58,947 nucleotides of DNA, from NCBI GenBank assembly GCA_002381615.1, contig DFWY01000160.1:1-58947 (forward strand), given 5' to 3'. The notes under the pieces are model-generated. The model was not told where the DNA came from, made no database searches, and saw only the letters and a list, made by a program, of their open reading frames with translations. This document shows, piece by piece, positions 53,478 to 58,947 of this stretch (position 1 is the stretch's first letter; each line of letters opens with the position of its first letter). Source of the stretch: Polaromonas sp. UBA4122 (GTDB lineage: Bacteria; Pseudomonadota; Gammaproteobacteria; Burkholderiales; Burkholderiaceae_C). Made by a program: the position numbers and the translations under genes.

Positions 53478-54250
53478 GCAGCAGCCCATTCGACCGTTTC
53501 CGCCTCGATGGGCGAATTGCGCTGGTGACGGGGGCGTCCAGCGGCCTCGGCACCCATTTCGCGCTGTTGCTCGCCAGCGCTGGCGCGCGTGTGGCGGTGG
53601 CAGCGCGCCGGATGGACAAGCTGCAGTCGGTGGTGGATACCATCACGCAGGCTGGCGGTGAAGCGCGTGCGCTGTCGCTTGACGTGACCGATGGTGCCAG
53701 CGTGCGCGGCTGCTTCGACGAACTCGCCAGCTGGGGCGCACCCGATGTGCTGGTGAACAACGCTGGCGTGACCGTGACCCGTCCCGTGCTCGAACAGACC
53801 GAAGCCGACTTCGACAGCGTGATCAACACCAACCTCAAGGGCTGCTGGATGGTGGCCACGGAGGCTGCACGGCGCATGGTGGCAGCCGAATGCGGCGGCA
53901 GTATCATCAATATCGCTTCCATTTTGGGCGAGCGTGTGGCCGGCGGCATCGCGCCGTATGCCATCTCCAAGGCGGGCGTCATACAGACCACCAAGGCCAT
54001 GGCACTGGAGCTGGCGCGCTACCGCATCCGCGTCAACGCACTGCTGCCGGGCTATGTTGTGACCGATCTGAACCGGGAATTCCTCTCCAGCGAGGCCGGG
54101 CAAAAGCTGCGCGCCCGCATCCCGAGCCGCCGCTTCGGAGAAATGACCGACCTGGATGGCCCGCTGCTGCTGATCGCCTCGGATGCGGGCGCAGCCATGT
54201 CCGGCACCACAGTGGCGGTCGATGGTGCACACCTGGTGAGCTCGCTATGA
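53474..54250 (+). CDS. SDR family oxidoreductase
   Basis: The 258-residue short-chain dehydrogenase has the cofactor motif TGASSGLGTHFAL (residues 16-28), NNAG at about 92-95, and the catalytic triad with S in INIASILGE and Y-xxx-K in PYAISKAG. VNALLPGYVVTDLNREF and SGTTVAVDGAH near the end are typical of classical SDRs. Its start overlaps the dehydrogenase gene by four bases and its stop overlaps the kinase gene. By analogy with LvaD, it may reduce a 4-keto acyl-CoA to the 4-hydroxy compound; a 3-hydroxyacyl role is equally possible. Confidence 0.88.
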   Translation: MSSSPFDRFRLDGRIALVTGASSGLGTHFALLLASAGARVAVAARRMDKLQSVVDTITQAGGEARALSLDVTDGASVRGCFDELASWGAPDVLVNNAGVTVTRPVLEQTEADFDSVINTNLKGCWMVATEAARRMVAAECGGSIINIASILGERVAGGIAPYAISKAGVIQTTKAMALELARYRIRVNALLPGYVVTDLNREFLSSEAGQKLRARIPSRRFGEMTDLDGPLLLIASDAGAAMSGTTVAVDGAHLVSSL

Positions 54251-55275
54251 GTGTGCTGCTTCCTCTCGGGGCCCTTGCCCAGTACCTGCGCGCCCAGGGC
54301 CTGTGTGGCAGCGAAGCCATCGCCATTTCTGCGCTCTCCGGCGGGCAGTCCAACCCGACCTTCCGCATCACGGCCGGTACGCGCAGCTATGTGCTGCGCA
54401 AGAAGCCGCCAGGGCAGCTCCTGGCCTCCGCACATGCCATTGACCGCGAATACCGCGTCATGAGCGCCCTGCAAGGCAGCGACGTTCCGGTGCCCCGGAT
54501 GCTCACCTATTGCCAGGATGAACAGATCATTGGCACCCCCTTTTACCTGATGGAGTTTCTGGACGGGCGCGTGCTCGTGGACCAGTCGCTGCCTGGCATG
54601 GAGCCCGCCGAACGCGGCGAGATCTACCGCGAAATGAACCGTGTCATCGCTGCCTTGCACAGCGTGGACTACCAAGCCGTCGGACTGCAAAGCTACGGCA
54701 AGCCCGGCAACTACTTCGCACGCCAGATCGCACGTTGGACCCGCCAGTGCCGCGAGTCAACGCTACCGGTCAACGACGCCATGCAGCGGCTCATAGGCTG
54801 GCTGCCTGAGCACATTCCGGCCGGCGATGAGACGACACTGGTGCATGGTGACTACCGGCTCGACAACCTGGTATTTCACCCCACTGAGCCGCGCGTGATC
54901 GGTGTGCTGGACTGGGAGCTGTCGACGCTCGGGCACCCTCTGGCCGATTTCTCCTACCAGAGCATGAGTTGGCACATTCCGCCGTCCCTCTGGCGCGGAA
55001 TCAATGGGCTGAACCTGGTCTCGCTCGGAATTCCCTGCGAGGCCGAGTACATCGCCCAGTATGCTCAGGCTACCGGTCGCGATCCAGCTGAGCACTTGGA
55101 CTTCTATCTCGCCTACAACCTGTTTCGCATGGCCGCCATCCTGCACGGAATTGCTCAGCGTGCGGCGGACGGCAATGCCGCCGCCGTCGATGCGGTGGAA
55201 ACCGGTCGCAAGGCCGGTCCGCTGGCCGAACTGGGCTGGCAATGTGCACTGCGGCATGACGCTGCTCGAAGCTGA
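54247..55275 (+). CDS. APH-type phosphotransferase (ACAD10/11 kinase-domain or LvaA-like)
   Basis: The 342-residue kinase has the aminoglycoside-phosphotransferase fold: LSGGQSNPTFRI as the glycine-rich region, YVLRKKPPGQLL with the ATP-binding lysine, the catalytic loop LVHGDYRLDNLVFH (HGD and N) and the metal-binding VLDWELSTLGHPLADF. Homologues form the N-terminal domain of ACAD10/11 and the LvaA kinase, which phosphorylate 4-hydroxyacyl-CoA. Adjacency to an ACAD10/11-like gene favours this over antibiotic resistance. Upstream frame extensions lie within the SDR gene. Confidence 0.88.
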   Translation: MSVLLPLGALAQYLRAQGLCGSEAIAISALSGGQSNPTFRITAGTRSYVLRKKPPGQLLASAHAIDREYRVMSALQGSDVPVPRMLTYCQDEQIIGTPFYLMEFLDGRVLVDQSLPGMEPAERGEIYREMNRVIAALHSVDYQAVGLQSYGKPGNYFARQIARWTRQCRESTLPVNDAMQRLIGWLPEHIPAGDETTLVHGDYRLDNLVFHPTEPRVIGVLDWELSTLGHPLADFSYQSMSWHIPPSLWRGINGLNLVSLGIPCEAEYIAQYAQATGRDPAEHLDFYLAYNLFRMAAILHGIAQRAADGNAAAVDAVETGRKAGPLAELGWQCALRHDAARS

Positions 55276-55296
55276 ATCAATCCCTGGAAAGTTTGC

Positions 55297-56004
55297 ATGA
55301 AAAAGATTTATCCCAGCGCCGAAGAGGCGCTTTCCGGACTCGTGAGCGACGGGCAGTTGCTTGCTGTAGGCGGGTTCGGTCTGTGTGGCATTCCGGAGGC
55401 GCTGATTGATGCGCTCATTCACTCGGGAGTGAAGAACCTGACCGTCATTTCGAACAATGCCGGTGTGGACGGTTTCGGCCTTGGTAAGCTGCTGCAAACG
55501 AGGCAAATCCGCAAGATGATCTCCAGTTACGTCGGCGAGAACAAAGAGTTTGAACGCCAGTACTTGGCCGGCGAACTGGAACTGGAGTTCACTCCCCAAG
55601 GCACGCTGGCCGAAAAGCTGCGTGCCGGAGGGGCGGGCATCCCAGCATTCTTCACGAGTACCGGAGTGGGCACCATCGTCGCAGATGGCAAGGAGATGCA
55701 CGACTTCGACGGCAAGACCTATGTGATGGAACGCTCGCTGGTTCCCCAAGTATCCTTGGTCAAAGCGTGGAAGGCTGATCGGGCCGGTAATTTGGTCTTC
55801 CGGCGCACCGCGCGAAATTTCAACCCGGCGGTCGCAATGGCCGGAAAGACAACGGTGGTGGAAGTCGAGGAGATCGTTGACACCGGCAGTCTCGACCCTG
55901 ACGCCATCCACCTGCCGGGCATTTATGTCCACCGCATCGTGCTTAACGCCAACCCGGAAAAGCGCATCGAGCGCCGTACCGTCACCAATCCAACTGGAGC
56001 CTGA
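55297..56004 (+). CDS. 3-oxoacid CoA-transferase subunit A (ScoA-like)
   Basis: The 235-residue alpha subunit of a family I CoA-transferase has [17 protein letters not shown] near the N-terminus, [13 protein letters not shown], a GEN-like loop ([13 protein letters not shown]) and [19 protein letters not shown]. It moves CoA from succinyl-CoA or acetyl-CoA to a keto or hydroxy acid. The partner subunit starts two bases after its stop. Within this cluster it would activate the acid product or recover CoA at the end of the pathway. Confidence 0.92.
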   Translation: MKKIYPSAEEALSGLVSDGQLLAVGGFGLCGIPEALIDALIHSGVKNLTVISNNAGVDGFGLGKLLQTRQIRKMISSYVGENKEFERQYLAGELELEFTPQGTLAEKLRAGGAGIPAFFTSTGVGTIVADGKEMHDFDGKTYVMERSLVPQVSLVKAWKADRAGNLVFRRTARNFNPAVAMAGKTTVVEVEEIVDTGSLDPDAIHLPGIYVHRIVLNANPEKRIERRTVTNPTGA

Positions 56005-56006
56005 CC

Positions 56007-56645
56007 ATGGCCTGGACCCACAACCAGATGGCTGCTCGCGCGGCCCGAGAACTGCAGGATGGCTACTACGTCAACCTTGGCATCGGCCTGCCAACCGGCG
56101 TAGCCAACTTCGTCAACCCCGACATAGAGGTCTGGCTGCAAAGCGAGAACGGCATGTTGGGGATTGGTCCGTATCCCACAGAAGACCAGGTCGACCCCGA
56201 CATCATCAACGCGGGTAAGGAAACCGTCACCATGATCCCCGGCACCAGTATCGTCGGATCGCATGACAGCTTTGCGATGGTCCGTGGAGGCAAAATCGAC
56301 TTGTCGATCCTGGGCGCGCTTCAGGTCAGCGAAAAAGGTGACCTGGCCAACTGGATGATTCCTGGAAAAATGGTCAAGGGCATGGGCGGTGCGATGGATT
56401 TGGTGGCTGGCGTACGCACCGTTATTGTGCTGATGGAGCATGTGGCGCGCAGAAAGGATGGCGGCTGGGACCTGAAGATCCTTCCACAATGCACCTTGCC
56501 GCTGACCGGCGTAGGGGTGGTTGATCGCATCATCACGGATCTCGCCGTGATGGAAGTGACACCTCATGGCCTAAAGCTTGTGGAACTGGCCGACGGCGTG
56601 AGTCGTGAGGAGGTCCAGGGCAAGACTGGCGTGGCACTGCTTTAA
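56007..56645 (+). CDS. 3-oxoacid CoA-transferase subunit B (ScoB-like)
   Basis: The 212-residue beta subunit has [16 protein letters not shown] and the catalytic glutamate in [12 protein letters not shown]. The family segments [28 protein letters not shown] (split here by a turn) and [18 protein letters not shown] follow. It forms the active heteromer with the ScoA-like protein directly upstream and is the last gene of the cluster. Downstream there is about a kilobase of mobile-element remnants. Confidence 0.92.
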   Translation: MAWTHNQMAARAARELQDGYYVNLGIGLPTGVANFVNPDIEVWLQSENGMLGIGPYPTEDQVDPDIINAGKETVTMIPGTSIVGSHDSFAMVRGGKIDLSILGALQVSEKGDLANWMIPGKMVKGMGGAMDLVAGVRTVIVLMEHVARRKDGGWDLKILPQCTLPLTGVGVVDRIITDLAVMEVTPHGLKLVELADGVSREEVQGKTGVALL

Positions 56646-56957
56646 CTTGCTGCCCAAAAGTTGACGATTCCCCCTACCTGCTCGCATGGCAATCAAGGGA
56701 TCTTCATTGGGAGCAGCCGTAAAAAGATCTGTGACTTCCATTCGTTGTGTAAACGAAGCGCTGTGCGGCGGAGTGGGCAAATGGGGTGAGGACGGCAGTG
56801 ACAGGCATGAGTACCAGTTGGCTGACCCGTGCGCTTGCATGTGGCTTTAGACCCTGTAGCGGGCGGGATATTTTGCATTTGACCAATCCGACGGCCAATA
56901 CTGGCATACCGTCACCATGCCATTTCGCAGCAAATGGAATCTGACCAAGAGCATGAG

Positions 56958-57007
56958 CTTGACTGTTGACCCAATGGTCATACTTTGCGCCTTTCAACGA
57001 CAGGGCA
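56958..57007. repeat. 50-bp repeat, copy 2 (mobile-element end)
   Basis: This is an exact copy of 36477-36526 in the same orientation, about 20.5 kb away. Flanks are unrelated to copy 1. The shared block reads like the terminus of one transposable element, possibly IS21-like, remaining after the rest was lost. Confidence 0.85.
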
Positions 57008-57157
57008 CGCAAAGCTTCGAGAGGGGTCAGGTGGCTTGGAGCGTGCTGAATCGGCATCCCGTCAGTCGACCGGAAATTCTAGAAAACATAGACCCGACAA
57101 CGACTTAGCCCTTTTTTGCGGAAACAACGACGCTGTAGTACATGGTTGTTGAAAAGT

Positions 57158-57199
57158 TCTCATAACCGGTCGTAAGTTCAAATCTTGCCCGCGCAACCA
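57158..57199 (+). tRNA. 3' half of a tRNA-Met-like gene (partial; possible att site)
   Basis: The stretch contains an anticodon-loop-like CTCATAA (CAT anticodon), a GGTCG variable region, a T-arm GTAAG-TTCAAAT-CTTGC with good pairing, a CCGCGCA acceptor strand and a terminal ACCA. The 5' half does not pair: no matching acceptor strand, D-arm or anticodon 5' stem is found upstream. It is therefore a 3' fragment, the portion usually duplicated by integrases that insert into tRNA genes. A terminator follows 27 bases later. Confidence 0.65.
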
Positions 57200-57225
57200 A
57201 CATCCAAGCGGTCTAGGCTGGTAGC

Positions 57226-57258
57226 AAACGCCCACTTCATGTGGGCGTTTTGCTTTTT
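57226..57258 (+). terminator. Intrinsic terminator after the tRNA-like sequence
   Basis: AAACGCCCAC pairs perfectly with GTGGGCGTTT around a TTCAT loop, followed by TGCTTTTT. The structure and spacing are those of a Rho-independent terminator downstream of a tRNA gene. Confidence 0.85.
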
Positions 57259-57591
57259 GGCCCAAATTTGGCCCATTTCTGGCCCACTTTTGGCCCACAA
57301 AATTTCCACACAGCTGAAAGTGACCATTGGGTATTGGCCCATACATTGGGATACGGATAGGTGGTCACGAACTTCGGAGCCATTCGGCGTACGATGTGCA
57401 AACTCGCGTGCGCAGTAGTGTGGCTCCAGAGTAGGGCGCTCACCAGAGGCGCCTCATAGGCAATCCATATTGGGATGCTTCGCGGTTCAACTACGCGTTG
57501 GGTGGTACCAGATGCGCCACACCGCAGCTATCCCCCTGTGTCAGACTAGTTGTCGCCTCTAAAAAATACTCTTTTAGAAGCACAGACAACA

Positions 57592-57672
57592 ATGAAGAAG
57601 AAATATTCCGAAGCGTTTATCGAACAAGCCGTGGTCAAGCTGCTTTCCCGTGGCAAGCGCACGGTGACCGAT
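57592..57672 (+). pseudogene. Transposase N-terminal stub
   Basis: The first 27 codons read MKKKYSEAFIEQAVVKLLS and then RGKRTVTD, matching the N-terminus of helix-turn-helix transposase subunits (IS3-like orfA group: YSxxFIEQALVKVxxRGxRT). Homology stops abruptly at about 57672, and the remaining in-frame codons do not resemble the family. It is a truncated insertion-sequence remnant. Confidence 0.65.
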
Positions 57673-57992
57673 GGCAATGGTCGCAATAATCGGCACGGTG
57701 GTATACGCCGTCGGAACGGTGTTGCGCATAAACGAAACCCTGCGTGGCGTGTAAGCCATTGATTTTGCTTGTGATATTGATCCCCTCCCGTGCCCCGGCC
57801 GCGTTTCTGCGCTGAGTACGCAGCCAGGCAATGATGACGGCCAAGGAGGAGATGGGCGCGCACAAAGCAAAAAGCCACCTAACAGGTGGCTGCGAGTACC
57901 AACCCCACCTGGAACCGACATCATATGATGGGCCTGTCTAGCGATTTGCTACACAATCAACATTTTTAGTGTACAGTTAGGCCATAGATTTT
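57673..57992. other. Gap between transposase stub and TA-like pair
   Basis: I support no gene here. On the minus strand a possible gene start at 57759 (MAYTPRRVSFMRN, then a hydrophobic stretch) runs into the transposase junction and would be truncated. A minus-strand hairpin with a T-run lies at 57868-57891. The promoter of the following gene pair should be within the last 80 bases. Confidence 0.45.
57868..57891 (-). terminator. Minus-strand intrinsic terminator
   Basis: Read on the minus strand, AGCCACCT pairs with AGGTGGCT around a three-base loop and is followed by TTTTGC. The gene it would terminate, coming from beyond 57900 on the minus strand, is not recognisable, so it may be a relic. 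Confidence 0.65.
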
Positions 57993-58310
57993 ATGGGTTA
58001 CGAAACTCTCCGGCGGAAGAGCAAAGCTCAGCTGGCAAAGCACATCAGGACCATTGCTAAGAACACTGCATCCATTTTTCTGACGGACCACGCTAAAAAG
58101 CGGATGCACGAGCGAAAAGTCAGTTCCGAAGAAGTTTTCCAGTGTTTGCAGTTGGGCACTATTGATCGTGAGCCGGAAGGCAACCCGGGAAAAGGCAGCT
58201 TGGAGTGTTTGATGGAGCGGTATGTAGCCGGACGGCAGCTCGGAATCATCGTGGCGCTGTGCGATGAATATCCCGATGCAATCGTCGTGACAATTTTTAA
58301 GGTTAATTAA
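57993..58310 (+). CDS. DUF4258 domain protein, probable RelE-like toxin
   Basis: The 105-residue product fits DUF4258, small proteins related to RelE/MqsR-like toxins. The conserved core is FLTDHAKKRMHERKVSSEEV (about residues 29-48), with histidine and arginine residues, then CLMERYVAGRQLGIIVAL and a final VVTIFKVN strand. It is followed 13 bases later by an HTH protein with a zinc-ribbon-poor MqsA-like layout, the usual toxin-first arrangement of the MqsRA and HigBA types. Activity is inferred from family and context only. Confidence 0.85.
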   Translation: MGYETLRRKSKAQLAKHIRTIAKNTASIFLTDHAKKRMHERKVSSEEVFQCLQLGTIDREPEGNPGKGSLECLMERYVAGRQLGIIVALCDEYPDAIVVTIFKVN

Positions 58311-58323
58311 GTAGGGACACATC

Positions 58324-58788
58324 ATGTATCACTACACAGAATGCGGTTTGGACAACGTCTGGTTGGAAAACGGGTTCGTGGTTAAAACCACCGCCTATGG
58401 GAAAGCCGTGGCCATCGATGACGCTGTCGGATTGAACAAAGTCCTTGCTCTGGACGTGACCAAGAAGAAAGGCCGGATCACCGGTAAAGAGCTGCGTTTC
58501 ATGCGAGTGGTTTTGGGCATGTCACAAGAAGGCTTGGGTAAATGTGTTGGCGCAAGCGAGCAATCCGTAAGCCTGTGGGAGCGTACCGGCAAAGTTCCTC
58601 AATACACGGACAGCATTGTTCGCATGCTCGTTTCTGAGAAGCTCAATGGCAACAGCAAGGTGTCAGACGTAATAGAGCGAATCAACACGGTGGAGCGGAT
58701 CATCAACCAGCGGATAGTTGCGCGCGAGAAAAAGCATAAATGGACATCGAAGTTCGAAAGCGATGAAAGGTTCGCGCTGGCGGCCTGA
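58324..58788 (+). CDS. HTH-XRE transcriptional regulator, probable antitoxin
   Basis: The 154-residue protein begins YHYTECGLDNVWLENGF, a segment typical of antitoxins paired with DUF4258 proteins. It has an XRE-type helix-turn-helix at about residues 55-105, with MRVVLGMSQEGLGKCVGASEQSVSLWERTG. The C-terminal part is a basic helix-rich tail. It lies 13 bases after the DUF4258 gene and likely neutralises it and represses the operon. Unlike MqsA it shows only one N-terminal cysteine, so no zinc ribbon is formed. Confidence 0.85.
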   Translation: MYHYTECGLDNVWLENGFVVKTTAYGKAVAIDDAVGLNKVLALDVTKKKGRITGKELRFMRVVLGMSQEGLGKCVGASEQSVSLWERTGKVPQYTDSIVRMLVSEKLNGNSKVSDVIERINTVERIINQRIVAREKKHKWTSKFESDERFALAA

Positions 58789-58947
58789 GCGTTCTCGCCA
58801 ATATTTATTCGGGCCGGCGCTTGCCTTGAAAAACACCATTTGGTATTGCCGAACCGTGATACCCCCGATTGGCACTAGCCGGAGCGGGTTCTGTCGCGAT
58901 AAGGATATCCGACAATCTGCGCCATGCATGATTTCCGAAAAGGTTTG
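58789..58947. other. Window end without a supported gene
   Basis: The last 159 bases hold no supported gene. A minus-strand frame (58663-58929) is a shadow of the HTH gene. The sequence is cut by the window edge. Confidence 0.5.

Larger units (their letters stand above)
56646..57591. other. Gene-poor region with mobile-element ends and tRNA remnant
   Basis: No protein gene can be supported over about 950 bases. The region contains the second copy of the 50-bp element end (56958-57007), a tRNA-Met-like 3' half (57158-57199), a strong terminator (57226-57258) and four TTGGCCCA-like repeats just after it (about 57256-57300). Short minus-strand frames here, including one reading RGQDLNLRP, are typical false ORFs read across tRNA sequence. 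Confidence 0.7.

Noticed and set aside
54247-55275. APH-fold protein considered as an aminoglycoside resistance gene
   Set aside because: Operon context with an ACAD10/11-like dehydrogenase and CoA-transferase points to acyl-CoA metabolism.
57062-57346. 94-residue minus-strand frame containing GQDLNLRP
   Set aside because: This phrase is a well-known artefact of translating the antisense of tRNA sequences; it supports the tRNA remnant rather than a protein gene.
57675-57759. Possible N-terminus of a small membrane protein on the minus strand (MAYTPRRVSF)
   Set aside because: Only about 28 codons exist before the transposase junction and the ribosome binding site is poor; it cannot be told from chance.

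Overview
The window reads as an accessory, strongly catabolic stretch of a Betaproteobacterium, most likely Burkholderiales of the Alcaligenaceae type. This is inferred from the moderately high GC, four branched-chain-amino-acid-type (LIV/HAAT) ABC transporter sets, two orphan Bug/TctC-type solute receptors, and the general look of the proteins. No rRNA, complete tRNA, CRISPR array or replication origin is visible. Many broken mobile elements and gene stubs separate the operons, so the region was assembled by repeated insertion and deletion.

Layout. (1) 1-4976: a possible small ORF, the C-terminal stub of an M20 amidohydrolase, a 6PGDH/HIBADH-type oxidoreductase, a basic repeat protein with a winged-helix-like end, a membrane-anchored glutaredoxin-like protein, and a 5'-truncated IS4-type transposase with a heptamer repeat at its broken edge. 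(2) 4977-13708: a minus-strand operon (solute receptor, amidase, LivHMGF-type transporter, AllA-like lyase, ArgE/DapE-like peptidase), divergent from a GntR/FCD regulator. A perfect 27-bp palindrome with a FadR-type core lies between them. (3) 13709-14700: decayed IS6-type transposase and MarR genes. (4) 14701-24193: a complete Dpp/Opp-type ABC transporter, an N-formylglutamate amidohydrolase-like enzyme, an M20 amidohydrolase and an amidase. (5) 24371-31909: a second LIV transporter with a carbamoylase-family hydrolase and an M81 (MlrC-like) metallopeptidase. (6) 32060-34799: a DUF1028 gene with LivF/LivG ATPases, cut off at its upstream end by a fragment of a Lon-like AAA+ ATPase. (7) 34999-36915: a histone-H1-like protein, an unrecognised ORF and a dead IS21 istA. 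(8) 37093-56645: a long co-directional catabolic cluster. It has a LIV transporter, cyclase-family hydrolase, IclR regulator, thiolase-like protein plus DUF35 partner, ADP-forming acyl-CoA synthetase, AtuA split into two genes, PRISE-like reductase, two Bug receptors, an ACAD10/11-like dehydrogenase, SDR, APH-type kinase and two-subunit CoA-transferase. (9) 56646-58947: mobile-element ends, the 3' half of a tRNA-Met-like sequence, a transposase stub and a DUF4258/HTH pair resembling toxin-antitoxin genes.

Functionally, 5-34 kb is dominated by uptake systems paired with C-N bond hydrolases: amidases, M20, M81, formylglutamase, carbamoylase, an AllA-like enzyme and DUF1028. This suggests scavenging of amides, N-acyl or ureido amino acids and modified peptides. 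The 37-57 kb cluster suggests CoA-dependent breakdown of an oxo or hydroxy acid. Its adjacent ACAD, SDR and APH genes resemble the Lva and ACAD10/11 chemistry, in which a 4-hydroxyacyl-CoA is phosphorylated and the phosphate is then eliminated. The AtuA proteins there have no geranyl-CoA carboxylase partner. This cluster is the best candidate for an undescribed pathway. Its substrate cannot be read from the sequence.
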